A DNA stretch of 63,991 bases, taken from Acrocarpospora phusangensis (GTDB lineage Bacteria > Actinomycetota > Actinomycetes > Streptosporangiales > Streptosporangiaceae). The notes under the pieces were generated by a model. That model saw only the letters and a list, made by a program, of their open reading frames with translations, was not told the DNA's origin and ran no database searches. The translations under genes were made by a program, and so were the position numbers. Shown here piece by piece: positions 47,487 through 56,741 of this stretch. Each line of letters opens with the position of its first letter. Position 1 is the stretch's first letter. The stretch lies in contig NZ_BOOA01000051.1 of the NCBI RefSeq assembly GCF_016862995.1, positions 1 to 63,991 of the forward strand. The letters run 5' to 3'.

Positions 47487-49538
47487 ATGGCACCCAGCAG
47501 CACCGGCGCGTTACCGAGGTCAGGAAGAACGTCCCGACGGGCCGCGGGGGCGGTCGTGGTGGCGCTCACCCTGGGGCTCGGCGCCGTACTCAGCGGACCG
47601 GCCATGGCGACCGCCGGCGCGGCGGGACCGGTGGTGACCAGGGCCGCGCTCAACCCGGCGCTGGTCGCGGGCCGGGGCGCCAACGTCGCCTTCGCCGAGC
47701 AGGAGGCCGAGAACGCCACCACCAACGGCACGGTCATCGGGCCGGACCGCACCGCCTACACGCTGCCCTCGGAGGCGTCCGGGCGGAAGGCGGTACGGCT
47801 CACGCCCGGCCAGCATGTGGAGTTCGTCCTGCCCAACGCCGCCAACGCGATCAACGTGCGCTACAGCATCCCGGACGCGCCGGGCGGCGGCGGCATCACC
47901 GCTCCGCTGCAGGTCACGGTCAACGGCAAGGACCGCAGGACCATGACCCTGACCTCGCAGTACGCGTGGCTCTACAACCAGTATCCGTTCAGCAACGACC
48001 CGAACGCGGACCTGCTCCACCCCGACTGGTGGATCACCGAGTGCGCCTGTGTGCCCAACGCCACCACCCCGGCCCCGGTCATCACCAAGCCGTTCCGGCC
48101 GAGCCACTTCTACGACGAGCAGCGCCTGCTGCTGGGCAAGAAGTACAAGGCCGGCGACAAGGTGCGGCTGACCGTGCCGGCCGGGAGCAACGCCGCCTGG
48201 ACGGTCATCGACCTGCTCGACTCCGAGCTCGTGGGCGCGCCGCACGTGCGGGTGCTCGCCGCCAACGTGCTGCTGTTCGGCGCCGACCCGCTGGGCCGCC
48301 GCGACTCGGCGGACGCCTTCGACAAGGCGATCGCCTTCGCCAAGCGCAGCCACCTGAAGGTGTACATCCCGCCGGGCGTCTACCAGGTGAACCGCCACAT
48401 CATCGTCGACGACGTGACGATCGAGGGCGCCGGCAACTGGTACACGATCATCAAGGGCAAGGAGGTCGCGCTCGACCCGCCGGCCCCCGACGGCTCCGTG
48501 CACACCGGCGTCGGCTTCTACGGCAAGGACGCGAAGGACGGCGGCAGCAGGAACGTGCACCTGTCCGGGTTCGCCATCGAGGGCGACGTGCGCGAGCGCA
48601 TCGACACCGACCAGGTGAACGGCATCGGCGGCGCGATGAGCGACTCGACCATCGACGGCCTCTACATCCGGCACACCAAGGTCGGCCTCTGGTTCGACGG
48701 CCCGATGAGCAACGTCAAGGTCACCAACAACATCGTCGTCGACCAGATCGCCGACGCCCTCAACTTCCACATCGGCGTCACGAACTCGCTGGTCGCCAAC
48801 AACTTCGTCCGCAACACCGGCGACGACGGCCTGGCCATGTGGTCGGAGAAGACCGCCAACGCGAACAACACCTTCGACCGCAACACGGTCCAGACGCCGG
48901 TGCTCGCGAACGGCATCGCCGTCTACGGCGGCAAGGACAACACGATCTCCAACAACCTGGTCGCGGACCCGATCCGCGAGGGCAGCGGCATCCAGGTCGG
49001 CTCCCGCTTCGGCGCGGAACCGTTCACCGGCAGCATGTGGATCACCAACAACACCACGGTCAGAGCCGGCACGTACGAGCTGAACTGGAACATCGGCCTC
49101 GGGGCCATCTGGTTCTACGCCCTGGAGAAGAACATCGAGGCCAACATCCAGGTGGTCGGCAACCACTTCCTGGACAACGGGTACAACGCGATCATGCTGG
49201 TCAGCGAGTGGTCGGTGAAGGACCTCTACTCCATCACCAACGTGCACTTCAAGGACATCCGCGTGGACGGCACCGGCACCTCCGTGGTGAGCGCCCGCGT
49301 CAAGGGGTCGGCGACCTTCGAGAACGTGGACGCCCGCAACGTCGGAGCCGTCGGCATCAACAACTGCGGCTCCTTCAACTTCCCCCCGACCGGCTCCGAG
49401 TTCACGGTCACGGACCTGGGCGGCAACGACGGCGGCGGCACGACCGGCCCGTGGATGGCACCGTGGGAGCTCCCCAACACCATCACCTGCGACGACCGGC
49501 CGCCCGTCGTCACGCCCCCGGCCCCCGCGCCGTGGTGA
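47487..49538 (+). CDS. Secreted GH87 alpha-1,3-glucanase, second copy
   Basis: A 683-residue secreted enzyme. The start ATG 47487 gives a Tat-like signal (RTSRRAAGAVVVALTLGLGAVL, cleavage near AMATAGA). A binding-module region (about 60-280) precedes the beta-helix catalytic domain. Asp423 (IADALNFH), Asp446 and Asp447 (RNTGDDGLAMW) have the same 23/24 spacing as in the other GH87 here. Compared with that enzyme it lacks the discoidin domains and Ser-Pro linkers and ends in a short Pro-rich tail. It has an extra insertion with CACV. It probably works on the same alpha-1,3-glucan with different binding preference. A strong terminator follows. Confidence 0.88.
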   Translation: MAPSSTGALPRSGRTSRRAAGAVVVALTLGLGAVLSGPAMATAGAAGPVVTRAALNPALVAGRGANVAFAEQEAENATTNGTVIGPDRTAYTLPSEASGRKAVRLTPGQHVEFVLPNAANAINVRYSIPDAPGGGGITAPLQVTVNGKDRRTMTLTSQYAWLYNQYPFSNDPNADLLHPDWWITECACVPNATTPAPVITKPFRPSHFYDEQRLLLGKKYKAGDKVRLTVPAGSNAAWTVIDLLDSELVGAPHVRVLAANVLLFGADPLGRRDSADAFDKAIAFAKRSHLKVYIPPGVYQVNRHIIVDDVTIEGAGNWYTIIKGKEVALDPPAPDGSVHTGVGFYGKDAKDGGSRNVHLSGFAIEGDVRERIDTDQVNGIGGAMSDSTIDGLYIRHTKVGLWFDGPMSNVKVTNNIVVDQIADALNFHIGVTNSLVANNFVRNTGDDGLAMWSEKTANANNTFDRNTVQTPVLANGIAVYGGKDNTISNNLVADPIREGSGIQVGSRFGAEPFTGSMWITNNTTVRAGTYELNWNIGLGAIWFYALEKNIEANIQVVGNHFLDNGYNAIMLVSEWSVKDLYSITNVHFKDIRVDGTGTSVVSARVKGSATFENVDARNVGAVGINNCGSFNFPPTGSEFTVTDLGGNDGGGTTGPWMAPWELPNTITCDDRPPVVTPPAPAPW

Positions 49539-49551
49539 CGATCGGCTAGCG

Positions 49552-49583
49552 ACGTGCCGTCCGGGCGATCCCGGGCGGCACGT
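49552..49583 (+). terminator. Terminator of second GH87 gene
   Basis: A 14-bp stem (ACGTGCCGTCCGGG, one G-U-type pair) with CGAT loop, 13 bases past the stop, followed by TCGGCTTT. Confidence 0.85.
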
Positions 49584-49677
49584 TCGGCTTTCTGCGTAAA
49601 AATCCACGGAATCGGAGCGCTCGTCCACGTGTTCGCTTTTCGTTGAGGGAGCAGGACAGACGCTACGGAGACGTTTC

Positions 49678-50499
49678 ATGGATCGAGAGCTCACGGTCAT
49701 GGCCGTGCACGCGCACCCCGACGACGAGGTGATGGGCACCGGCGGCATGCTGGCGCGCTACGCCGAGGAAGGGATCCGCACCGTCCTGGTGACCTGCACG
49801 AACGGGGAGCAGGGCGACGGACCCGGCGGGGTCAAGCCGGGCGAACCCGGCCACGACGACGCCGAGGTGGCCCGCGTACGCCTCGGCGAACTGCGGGAGT
49901 CGGCCGCCCATCTGGGCATCACCCACGTGGAGACGCTCGGGTTCCGGGACTCGGGCATGGACGGCTGGGACGGCAACGGCCACGACGCCGCGTTCGCGAA
50001 CGTCCCCGTCGACATCGCGGCGGCCAGACTCGGCGACCTGATCCGCCGGTATCAGCCGCAGGTCGTCGTGACGTACAACGAAAAAGGCGGGTACGGGCAC
50101 CCGGACCACATCCAGGCGCATCGCATCGCGGTGGCCGCGGTGGCGGCGACCGGCATTCCGGACAAGTTCTACTACCAGGCCTCACCCCGGAGCTGGATGG
50201 AGGACATGATCACGTACATGGCCGAGTCCGGCATGGACACCGAAGGGTGGGAGAACGCCGACGACTTCACCGACCCGGACGACCAGATCACCAGCGTGCT
50301 GGACGTCGCCGCCTACTTCGAGCGGAAGATCAAGGCGATCAGCGCGCACGCCAGCCAGGGGGACAGCGAATTCTTCCTGAACATGCCCGACGCGCTCCAG
50401 CGTCGCGTGTTCGCAGCTGAGGCCTACATCCGGCAGTGGTCGAAGGTGCCCGCCCCCGACCACGAGGACGACCTTTTCGCCGGAATCCGCGGGAGCTGA
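49678..50499 (+). CDS. LmbE/PIG-L family zinc deacetylase
   Basis: A 273-residue N-acetylglucosaminyl deacetylase-like enzyme. AHPDDE supplies His13 and Asp16, and GYGHPDH supplies His144, near the zinc ligands His13, Asp16 and His147 of MshB. The family includes MshB (mycothiol synthesis) and Mca (mycothiol conjugate amidase), and length and motifs fit either. It stands alone between terminators, with GGGAG-like bases upstream. Confidence 0.88.
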   Translation: MDRELTVMAVHAHPDDEVMGTGGMLARYAEEGIRTVLVTCTNGEQGDGPGGVKPGEPGHDDAEVARVRLGELRESAAHLGITHVETLGFRDSGMDGWDGNGHDAAFANVPVDIAAARLGDLIRRYQPQVVVTYNEKGGYGHPDHIQAHRIAVAAVAATGIPDKFYYQASPRSWMEDMITYMAESGMDTEGWENADDFTDPDDQITSVLDVAAYFERKIKAISAHASQGDSEFFLNMPDALQRRVFAAEAYIRQWSKVPAPDHEDDLFAGIRGS

Positions 50500-50554
50500 T
50501 GTTTCAGTCCGTCGTGTCGGGTAGCCGAACTCCCAACGAAGGGAGAGACAAACC

Positions 50555-50914
50555 ATGACACCGGATCTTTGGTCGTACCGTTCCCACGTGTACGGCACCG
50601 GACAGACCCTCGACGTCATCGGTTACGACGTCGAGGCCACGGACGGCAAGATCGGGTCCGTGGACGAGGCCACCTACGAGGTCGGCCAGAGCTACCTCAT
50701 CGTCGACACCGGTCCGTGGATCTTCGGTAAGAAGGTCATGCTCCCTGCCTCCGTCGTCACGCAGATCGACCCGCAGGAGCGGAAGGTCTTCGTGAGCCGG
50801 ACCAAGCAGGAGATCAAGAGCGCTCCGGAGTTCGACGAGTCGGAGTTCAAGGAGCCGACCTACCAGAACAGCCTCGGGGAGTACTACGGACGCTTCCCCT
50901 ACGGAACCCCGTAA
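50555..50914 (+). CDS. PRC-barrel domain protein
   Basis: A 119-residue soluble protein. DVIGYDVEATDGKIGSVDEATYEVGQSYLIVDTGPW is a PRC-barrel-like strand pattern, followed by GKKVMLPASVVTQID and an acidic tail. GAAGGGAGAG precedes the ATG. Such small proteins are frequent in actinobacteria and are linked to stress; the precise role is unknown. Confidence 0.8.
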   Translation: MTPDLWSYRSHVYGTGQTLDVIGYDVEATDGKIGSVDEATYEVGQSYLIVDTGPWIFGKKVMLPASVVTQIDPQERKVFVSRTKQEIKSAPEFDESEFKEPTYQNSLGEYYGRFPYGTP

Positions 50915-50940
50915 GAACCGAGTTCAATCCCCTAGTTGGG

Positions 50941-50966
50941 AGGGCCGCGCCGGAAGGCGCGGCCCT
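50941..50966. terminator. Bidirectional terminator
   Basis: AGGGCCGCGCC-GGAA-GGCGCGGCCCT, a perfect 11-bp stem with a GGAA tetraloop, between the convergent PRC-barrel and nucleotidyltransferase genes. Confidence 0.9.
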
Positions 50967-50974
50967 TCCCGCGT

Positions 50975-51592
50975 TCACGGCCAGGTCGTGTCCATCGCGG
51001 GCGTCGGCGGCGCGATCACCCCCAGCTTCTCCAGCAGGATCAGAAACGTGGACGCGTACGGCGAATGCGCCACCACGCCCGCCACCCTGTCCCAGTCCAC
51101 CTGCTCGCGCAGCGCCCGTACGGTGGGCAGCAGGCCCCCGTAGTCGCAGCTGTGCTCCGACATCGGCAGGATCCAGGAGATCACCAGATCGGTGGCCTCC
51201 AGCACGGGCAGGCTCAGCGCGGCCGTGCTCAGCAGGTCGGCCCGCGCGATCATCTCGTCGGTGACCGGATGGTCGGCCAGCGAGAAGATCAGATCGACCA
51301 GCACCCCCTCCCGGTCGTACGCCTTGACCAGCCAGTCCTCGGGCGGGCGTTCGGTCCGGAAACCCATGCCCTCCAGTGTCTTGAGCGCGAGCGGGACGTC
51401 CTCCTCCACCAGCGCGAAATCCACGTCGTGCAGGGAGGGCGCGGCGCCGCGCGCGTACCCCGCGCAGCCGCCGGCGAGCGCGAACCGTACGCCCACCTCT
51501 TTGAGGCCGGAACCGGCGCGTTTCAACGTGTCCAGAATGGCGTCCGTGACGGCGTGACTGTGACTACCCACTTGCGTCGATTGCCCCGGCAC
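50975..51592 (-). CDS. Nucleotidyltransferase-fold protein
   Basis: About 205 residues. RFALAGGCAGYARGAAPSLHDVDFAL has the GG and DxD pattern of the nucleotidyltransferase fold, then KAYDREGVLVDLIF with a third acidic residue. The start is uncertain: GTG 51592 has GGAG five bases ahead, TTG 51607 and GTG 51571 are alternatives. It resembles MNT/AbiEii-type or aminoglycoside-type nucleotidyltransferases, but no partner toxin or antitoxin gene is adjacent. Substrate unknown. Confidence 0.75.
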   Translation of the reverse strand: MPGQSTQVGSHSHAVTDAILDTLKRAGSGLKEVGVRFALAGGCAGYARGAAPSLHDVDFALVEEDVPLALKTLEGMGFRTERPPEDWLVKAYDREGVLVDLIFSLADHPVTDEMIARADLLSTAALSLPVLEATDLVISWILPMSEHSCDYGGLLPTVRALREQVDWDRVAGVVAHSPYASTFLILLEKLGVIAPPTPAMDTTWP

Positions 51593-51669
51593 GTTCGCTC
51601 CAAACAATCTTGGGTAGTGCCGGGCCAGGACAGCGACCCCGTCGAGGACGGCGAGAAGGCGAGGCCTGG

Positions 51670-52206
51670 ATGGCTCACGACCAGCCCCTGTTACTGGAGA
51701 ACCCCGAGGAGAACCCGAAGGAGCGGGTCGATCGGGAACTGGGCGAACTGCTGCAGGGGCTGCGCGTGGCGGCCACCGGCGTGCAGGTGCTGTTCGCGTT
51801 CCTGCTGACGCTGCCCTTCTCGAGCGGATTCGGCAAGGTCGACGCCACCGGGAAATGGCTCTTCTACATCGCCCTGGTGGCGGCGGCGACCGCGTCGATC
51901 TGCCTGATCGCGCCCGCCACCCAGCACCGGATCCTGTTCAGGTCGGGGCTGAAGGAGATCATGCTGCACCGGGCCAACGAGCTGGCCCTGGCCGGGGGCA
52001 TCGCCATCGCCGTCTCGATGACGTGCTCGACCGCGCTGGCGGTGGAGGTCTTCCTGGGCACCTGGCCGGCCGTGTTGCTGGCGGGCGGCATCGCCCTGCT
52101 GAGCAGCTGGCTCTGGTTCCTGCTGCCGTTGATCACACTGCGCCGCCACCGGCCGGAGGCGGCCGAAGCGCGGCGGCTAGCGGAGCTGGGGCAGGACAAC
52201 CGTTGA
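51670..52206 (+). CDS. DUF6328-like membrane protein
   Basis: A 178-residue protein with four membrane segments. ELLQGLRVAATGVQVLFAFLLTLPFSSGF is the hallmark of the DUF6328 family, followed by LFYIALVAAATASICLIAPA and a segment before RHRPEA. The start ATG 51670 has GAGAAGGCGAGG ahead. Function unknown. Its last 30 bases overlap the convergent F420 enzyme gene. Confidence 0.85.
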   Translation: MAHDQPLLLENPEENPKERVDRELGELLQGLRVAATGVQVLFAFLLTLPFSSGFGKVDATGKWLFYIALVAAATASICLIAPATQHRILFRSGLKEIMLHRANELALAGGIAIAVSMTCSTALAVEVFLGTWPAVLLAGGIALLSSWLWFLLPLITLRRHRPEAAEARRLAELGQDNR

Positions 52207-53124
52207 GTAGAACTCGAAGAACTCCTCCTGCTGCGGCCCGATCTGGGCGATGTAGATCTCGTCGAAGCCGGCGTCCACGTACTCCTGGATGCCCTGGAGG
52301 TGGTCCTCCGGGTCGGGTCCGCAGGGCAGGGTCAGCGACTCCGGGGTGACGAGCCGGGCCAGTTCCTCGAAGTGGCGGGGCTGCGGCAGCAGCTGGCTGG
52401 CCTCGCCGGTGATGGCGCTGGTCGGCCAGAGCCGGTGCGCCGTGGCGCGGGCCTCCTCCTCGTCGGTGCCCCAGCAGACCTTGAGCCCGCCCGCGGTGGG
52501 TTTGCCCGCGCCGCCCGACTTGTGGAAGACGTCCAGCAGCTCCTGGTCGGGCATGGTGGAGATGTAGCCGTCGCCGATCCGGCCGGCCATTTCGGCGGAC
52601 TTGGCGCCCAGCCCGGAGACGTAGATGGGCGGCGGCTGCTCCGGCAGGCTGTACAGGCGGGCGGTCTCCACGTCGTAGAACTCGCCGTGGTAGGTGGTGA
52701 GCCTGCCGCTCCACAGCTCGCGGATGATCTCGATGGCCTCCTCCAGCATGCTCCGCCGGTCGTGCGCGGGCGGCCAGGCGTGGCCGACGACGTGCTCGTT
52801 GAGCGCCTCGCCCGTGCCGACGCCGAACCTGAACCGGCCGTCCAGCAGGATCTGGGCGGTGGCGGCGGCCTGGGCCGCGACCGCGGGGTGCATCCGGACC
52901 AGCGGGCAGGTCACCGCCGTGGTGACGGGCAGCGACACGGCCTCCGACAGCGCGCCGATGACCGACCAGACGAACGAGCTCTGCCCCTGTTCGTCGATCC
53001 ACGGGTGGTAGTGGTCGGAGATCCACAGGGCCTCGAAGCCGGCCCGCTCGGCCAGGACGGCCTGCCGGATCAGCTCCTTGGGCGAGTGCTCCTCACTGGA
53101 GAGGAAGTAACCAAAAATCGTCAT
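52177..53124 (-). CDS. F420-dependent LLM-class oxidoreductase
   Basis: A 315-residue luciferase-like enzyme: FEALWISDHYHPWIDEQGQSSFVWSVIGAL, FRFGVGTGEALNEHVVGHAWP, then PPPIYVSGLGAKSAEMAGRIGDGYI. This is the pattern of F420-dependent glucose-6-phosphate dehydrogenase-like proteins of TIGR03557 type. It should transfer hydride between F420 and an unknown substrate. F420 use supports the actinobacterial assignment. It is convergent with the DUF6328-like gene. Confidence 0.9.
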   Translation of the reverse strand: MTIFGYFLSSEEHSPKELIRQAVLAERAGFEALWISDHYHPWIDEQGQSSFVWSVIGALSEAVSLPVTTAVTCPLVRMHPAVAAQAAATAQILLDGRFRFGVGTGEALNEHVVGHAWPPAHDRRSMLEEAIEIIRELWSGRLTTYHGEFYDVETARLYSLPEQPPPIYVSGLGAKSAEMAGRIGDGYISTMPDQELLDVFHKSGGAGKPTAGGLKVCWGTDEEEARATAHRLWPTSAITGEASQLLPQPRHFEELARLVTPESLTLPCGPDPEDHLQGIQEYVDAGFDEIYIAQIGPQQEEFFEFYSTVVLPQLR

Positions 53125-53185
53125 ATGGGACTCCTGCCCCGCAGGATCGCGTTAATGACCCATTCGTCAGGGCAGTGGGGGTCTC

Positions 53186-53335
53186 ATGGTTACTCTGCTC
53201 TGGCTCATAGCCGTAGTACTGGTAATTGCCGGGATCTACGTCATCCTGGCCCGTCGGGACATCCTCTGGGGGATCGTCCTCATCGTTCTCGGGTTCCTCG
53301 TGGGCCCGGGTGGTGTCAGCATCTTCAACGTCTGA
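53186..53335 (+). CDS. GPGG-motif small membrane protein
   Basis: A 49-residue protein with two hydrophobic stretches around a short basic turn: MVTLLWLIAVVLVIAGIYVI, LARRD, then ILWGIVLIVLGFLVGPGGVS. The C-terminal GPGG motif matches a small actinobacterial membrane protein family. GTGGGGG lies just upstream and a long hairpin follows at 53356-53410. Confidence 0.8.
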   Translation: MVTLLWLIAVVLVIAGIYVILARRDILWGIVLIVLGFLVGPGGVSIFNV

Positions 53336-53355
53336 CTCAGGGTAAAGAAATGAGC

Positions 53356-53410
53356 GAACAGGACGGTGGTGGACGGGTGCCCAATGCATTCGCCCACTGC
53401 CGTCCTGTTC
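53356..53410. terminator. Bidirectional terminator
   Basis: GAACAGGACGG pairs perfectly with CCGTCCTGTTC (11 bp) around a 33-base centre that can partly pair, between the convergent small-protein and phosphoesterase genes. Confidence 0.7.
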
Positions 53411-53423
53411 GGTCAGCCCGCCC

Positions 53424-54143
53424 TCAGAGTTCTTCGCCGCCCAGGCAGTAGATCGCGTACGCCCTGCCCAGCACCGGGAGCGCCACGTTGCGCACCCGGA
53501 TTCCGCCAGGTGTGACGCCCTTCTCGGTCCCCGCGTGCGCGTGCCCGTGCACGATCAGGTCCGCTCCCGCCGCGTCCGCGGCCTCCGCCAGGAGATAACT
53601 CCCTAAGAACGGGTAAATCTCCGGCGGTTCACCGGCCAGCGTTTCCTTGACCGGCGAGTAGTGGCTGAGCACGATGCGATGGTCGGTGTCCAGCCCTTTC
53701 AGCGCGATCCGCCACCGGTCCGCGATCTCCCGGGTGTGCCGGACGAAAGCCTTCGTCTCCGGTTCCCCGAATTCACTCGCGCATTTTCCCGCGAATCCGC
53801 CGCCGAATCCTTTTCCGCCGGCGACGCCGAGCCTGCCGTCCAGCAATACCTCGGCGGAATCGTCCAGCGCGTACATGCCGGCCGTCCGGAGCATCGCGGC
53901 GATCTCCTGTTCGGCGTCCGAATGGTAGTCGTGGTTGCCCAGGACGAACACGACCGGGATGCCCAGGTCGCGGAACTCGTCCACGACCACCTGGCCCTCC
54001 TCGACCGTGCCGTGCCGGGTGAGATCCCCCGCGACGAGCAGCACGTCGGCGCGCTCGTCGATCCCGTCCAGGTGGGCCCGGTACGTCCCCCGGGCGTGCT
54101 CGCTCAGATGGATGTCGCCCACTGCGGCTATCCGAATCGTCAC
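53424..54143 (-). CDS. Calcineurin-like metallophosphoesterase
   Basis: A 239-residue phosphoesterase with the full metal set: AAVGDIHLS, VAGDLTRHG, LGNHDYH, LSHYSPV and VHGHAHAG. The start GTG 54143 overlaps the BON gene stop (GTGA) with AGGAGG close by. The substrate is unknown; a cytoplasmic nucleotide or phosphoprotein role is typical. Confidence 0.92.
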   Translation of the reverse strand: MTIRIAAVGDIHLSEHARGTYRAHLDGIDERADVLLVAGDLTRHGTVEEGQVVVDEFRDLGIPVVFVLGNHDYHSDAEQEIAAMLRTAGMYALDDSAEVLLDGRLGVAGGKGFGGGFAGKCASEFGEPETKAFVRHTREIADRWRIALKGLDTDHRIVLSHYSPVKETLAGEPPEIYPFLGSYLLAEAADAAGADLIVHGHAHAGTEKGVTPGGIRVRNVALPVLGRAYAIYCLGGEEL

Positions 54144-54394
54144 AGGACCTCCTGTTCGCCGGGCTCGCCGACGGCGACGCAGATCACCTCGTTGTGCACG
54201 ACCATGCCGGGCGCGGCCTCGGCGGCCACCTGCGCGACCCGCTCCCGTTGGTCCTCCTCGCACACTTGCCCCTGAAGAAACAGATGGTCTCCCCTTATAT
54301 CCACCCTTATGCCGAGTTCGTTGGTTCGCTCATCCTCGGCGATGGCCCGCTGCACGCGAGCAGCGACATAGTGCGGCGGATCCCAGATGTCCAT
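54140..54394 (-). CDS. BON-domain protein
   Basis: An 84-residue protein. YVAARVQRAIAEDERTNELGIRVDIRGDHLFLQGQVCEEDQRERV is one BON domain with its alpha-beta-beta pattern; no signal peptide. It is translationally coupled to the phosphoesterase. BON domains are thought to bind lipids or surfaces; the role here is unknown. Confidence 0.82.
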   Translation of the reverse strand: MDIWDPPHYVAARVQRAIAEDERTNELGIRVDIRGDHLFLQGQVCEEDQRERVAQVAAEAAPGMVVHNEVICVAVGEPGEQEVL

Positions 54395-54532
54395 GCCGCT
54401 GGGCTGCCCCGAACCACCTAGACAAAACCCCAATGTTTGGTACGGACCAGTATGGATAGATCTATACGGAATCTTGTGCCTAGGAAGCAGGCACCTCCAT
54501 CGCTGACGTTTGCCGTCATGGAGGCGCCGACC

Positions 54533-55729
54533 ATGAAGATCGCCATGATTTCCGAGCACGCCAGCCCGCTCGCCGGGATCGGCACGCCCGACGCGGGCGG
54601 CCAGAACGTCCACGTCGCCGCTTTGTCCACGGCCATCGCCCAGCTTGGCCACGAGGTAACCGTCTACACCCGCCGCGACGACGAAAGGCTTCCCGAGCGC
54701 GTGCCGTTCACACCCGGCGTCACCGTTGCCCATGTCCCCGCCGGACCCCCGGCGGGGATCCCCAAGGACGACATCCTCCCGTGGATCCCGCAGTTCGCGC
54801 GCTGGCTGCGCGACCAGTGGCGGTTCGACCGGCCGGACCTCGTGCACAGCCACTTCTGGATGAGCGGCCTGGCCGCGCTGGCCGCCACCCGGTGGGCGGA
54901 CGTGCCGGTCGCGCACACCTACCACGCGCTCGGCTCGGTGAAACGGCGGCACCAGGGCCTCGCCGACACCAGCCCGCGGACCCGCATCGAGTCGGAGTCC
55001 CGGATCGGCCGGGCGGCGGACACCATCATCGCCACCTGCCCCGACGAGGTGGACGAGCTGATCAGGATGGGCGTGCCCCGGCAGCGCGCCCGGATCGTGC
55101 CCTGCGGGGTGGACCTGGCGCAGTTCCAGGCCCGGCTGCGGCCCCCGAACGGCCGCCCGCGCCTGCTCTCGATCGGCAGGCTCGTCCCGCGCAAGGGCGT
55201 GGAGACCGTCATCCAGGCCCTGCGCCACATCCCCGGCGCCGACCTGGTGATCGCGGGCGGGCCGCCCGCGCAGGACCTGCACCGCGACCCCGAGGTGACC
55301 CGGCTGCGCTGGATCGCCGCCCGGGCCGGGGTGGCCGACCGGGTCACCTTCGTCGGCCAGGTGACCAGGGCCGACGTGCCCGCGCTCATGCGCTCGGCCG
55401 CCGCCGTGGTCACCGTGCCCTGGTACGAGCCCTTCGGCATGGTCGCCCTGGAGGCCATGGCCTGCGGCGTCCCCGTGGTCGCGTCCTGCGTCGGCGGCCA
55501 GAAGGACACCGTCGTGAACGGCGTCACCGGCGTCCTCGTGCCGCCGCGCCGCCCGCGCGCGCTCGCCGGGGCGGTCCGCCGGCTGCTCGCCGACCCGGTC
55601 CGGCAGATGGCGTACGGCATCGCCGGCGCCGACCGCGCCCGCGCCAGGTACGGCTGGAACCGCATCGCCCAGGAGACCCTCGCCGCCTACGCGGGCGCGC
55701 TCGCCCAGGCGCGGAGGACCGCGTCATGA
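54533..55729 (+). CDS. Family 4 glycosyltransferase
   Basis: A 398-residue GT-B glycosyltransferase. MKIAMISEHASPLAGIGTPDAGGQNVHV is the acceptor-domain start. LLSIGRLVPRKGVETVIQAL opens the donor domain, and VPWYEPFGMVALEAMACGVPVVAS contains the E-x7-E donor motif. ATG 54533 with GGAGG eight bases ahead is preferred over 54518. It resembles MshA and sucrose-phosphate synthase-like enzymes. The next gene is a GT9 enzyme, so both may build a surface glycan or glycolipid. Confidence 0.9.
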   Translation: MKIAMISEHASPLAGIGTPDAGGQNVHVAALSTAIAQLGHEVTVYTRRDDERLPERVPFTPGVTVAHVPAGPPAGIPKDDILPWIPQFARWLRDQWRFDRPDLVHSHFWMSGLAALAATRWADVPVAHTYHALGSVKRRHQGLADTSPRTRIESESRIGRAADTIIATCPDEVDELIRMGVPRQRARIVPCGVDLAQFQARLRPPNGRPRLLSIGRLVPRKGVETVIQALRHIPGADLVIAGGPPAQDLHRDPEVTRLRWIAARAGVADRVTFVGQVTRADVPALMRSAAAVVTVPWYEPFGMVALEAMACGVPVVASCVGGQKDTVVNGVTGVLVPPRRPRALAGAVRRLLADPVRQMAYGIAGADRARARYGWNRIAQETLAAYAGALAQARRTAS

Positions 55730-55754
55730 CCGCGCGGGCCCACGGGAGACCCCG

Positions 55755-56684
55755 GTGACGACGGCACTGGTGCTGCGCGCGCTCGGGCTCGGCGACCTGC
55801 TGACGGCGGTCCCGGCGCTGCGCGCGTTACGCCGGAGCGGCCTGCGGGTCGCGCTCGCCTGCCCGCCGGAGCTCAGCGAGGCGGCGGCGCTCACCGGCGC
55901 GGTGGACCGGCTGATCCCCACCCACGACGGGGAGCCGGTCGTCTGGCCGGGCATGGCCGACCGCCACTCCGACCTGCCGCTCATGCCCGACCTGGCCGTC
56001 AACCTGCACGGCCCCGGCCCGCACAGCCTGGAGCTCCTGCGGGATCTGCGGCCGCGGCGGCTCTGGGCGTACCGGACGGAGGACTTCCCCAACGGGCCGG
56101 AGTGGGACCCGGCCGAGCACGAGGTGCGCCGCTGGTGCCGCCTGATCGACTGGTACGGCCTGCGCAGCGACCCCCGCGACCTCCACCTGCCCACCCCTCT
56201 GGTGACCAGCGGCTTCCCCGGCGCGGTGGTCGTGCACCCCGGGACGGGCACCCCGGCCGGGCGCTGGCCCGCGGAGCGGTTCGGGCAGGTGGCCAAGGCC
56301 ATGGCCGCGCGCGGCCTCCCGGTGGTGGTCACCGGCACCCGGCGGGAGCGGCCGAGCGCGCTGCTGGTGGCGACCAGGGCGGTGCTGCCGCCGCAGGTCG
56401 TACTGGCGGGCCGGACCACGCTGCGGGAATTGTGCGCGCTGGTGGCCGGGGCCGCCCTGGTCGTCAGCGCCGACACCGGCGTCGCCCACCTGGCCACCGC
56501 GTACGGCGTGCCGTCCGTGACCGTGTTCGGCCCGGAGCCGCCGTCCCGGTGGGGACCCCCCGAGGATCAGCCCCGCCACCAGGCCCTGCACCGCGGCCCC
56601 GATCCGGCGGCGGTGTCCACGGAGGAGGTGCTGGCCGCCGTGGACCGCGCGCTGGACCGCCCTGGAGTAAAGGTCATGGAATAG
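55755..56684 (+). CDS. Family 9 glycosyltransferase (heptosyltransferase-like)
   Basis: A 309-residue protein: VLRALGLGDLLTAVPALRALRR is the ADP-heptose:LPS-type N-terminal loop, VVVHPGTGTPAGRWPAERFGQVA the donor-domain entry, and VVSADTGVAHLATAYGVPSVTVFGP the C-terminal motif. It starts at GTG 55755, 25 bases after the GT4 gene. Since actinomycetes have no LPS, it probably acts on another cell-surface glycan. Confidence 0.9.
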   Translation: MTTALVLRALGLGDLLTAVPALRALRRSGLRVALACPPELSEAAALTGAVDRLIPTHDGEPVVWPGMADRHSDLPLMPDLAVNLHGPGPHSLELLRDLRPRRLWAYRTEDFPNGPEWDPAEHEVRRWCRLIDWYGLRSDPRDLHLPTPLVTSGFPGAVVVHPGTGTPAGRWPAERFGQVAKAMAARGLPVVVTGTRRERPSALLVATRAVLPPQVVLAGRTTLRELCALVAGAALVVSADTGVAHLATAYGVPSVTVFGPEPPSRWGPPEDQPRHQALHRGPDPAAVSTEEVLAAVDRALDRPGVKVME

Positions 56685-56741
56685 TTCCGAACCCGTTCCG
56701 CCGCGACGATATCGAGGGGGATGAAAGGGTAGGGGCTCGGT

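Noticed and set aside
47354-49549. 731-codon plus-strand frame across the second GH87
   Set aside because: Same shadow pattern; composition is low-complexity Arg/Gly/Gln.
53093-53389. 98-codon minus-strand frame over the GPGG protein gene
   Set aside because: Hydrophilic acidic shadow; the plus-strand 49-codon frame is a clean membrane protein with GPGG motif and a following hairpin.
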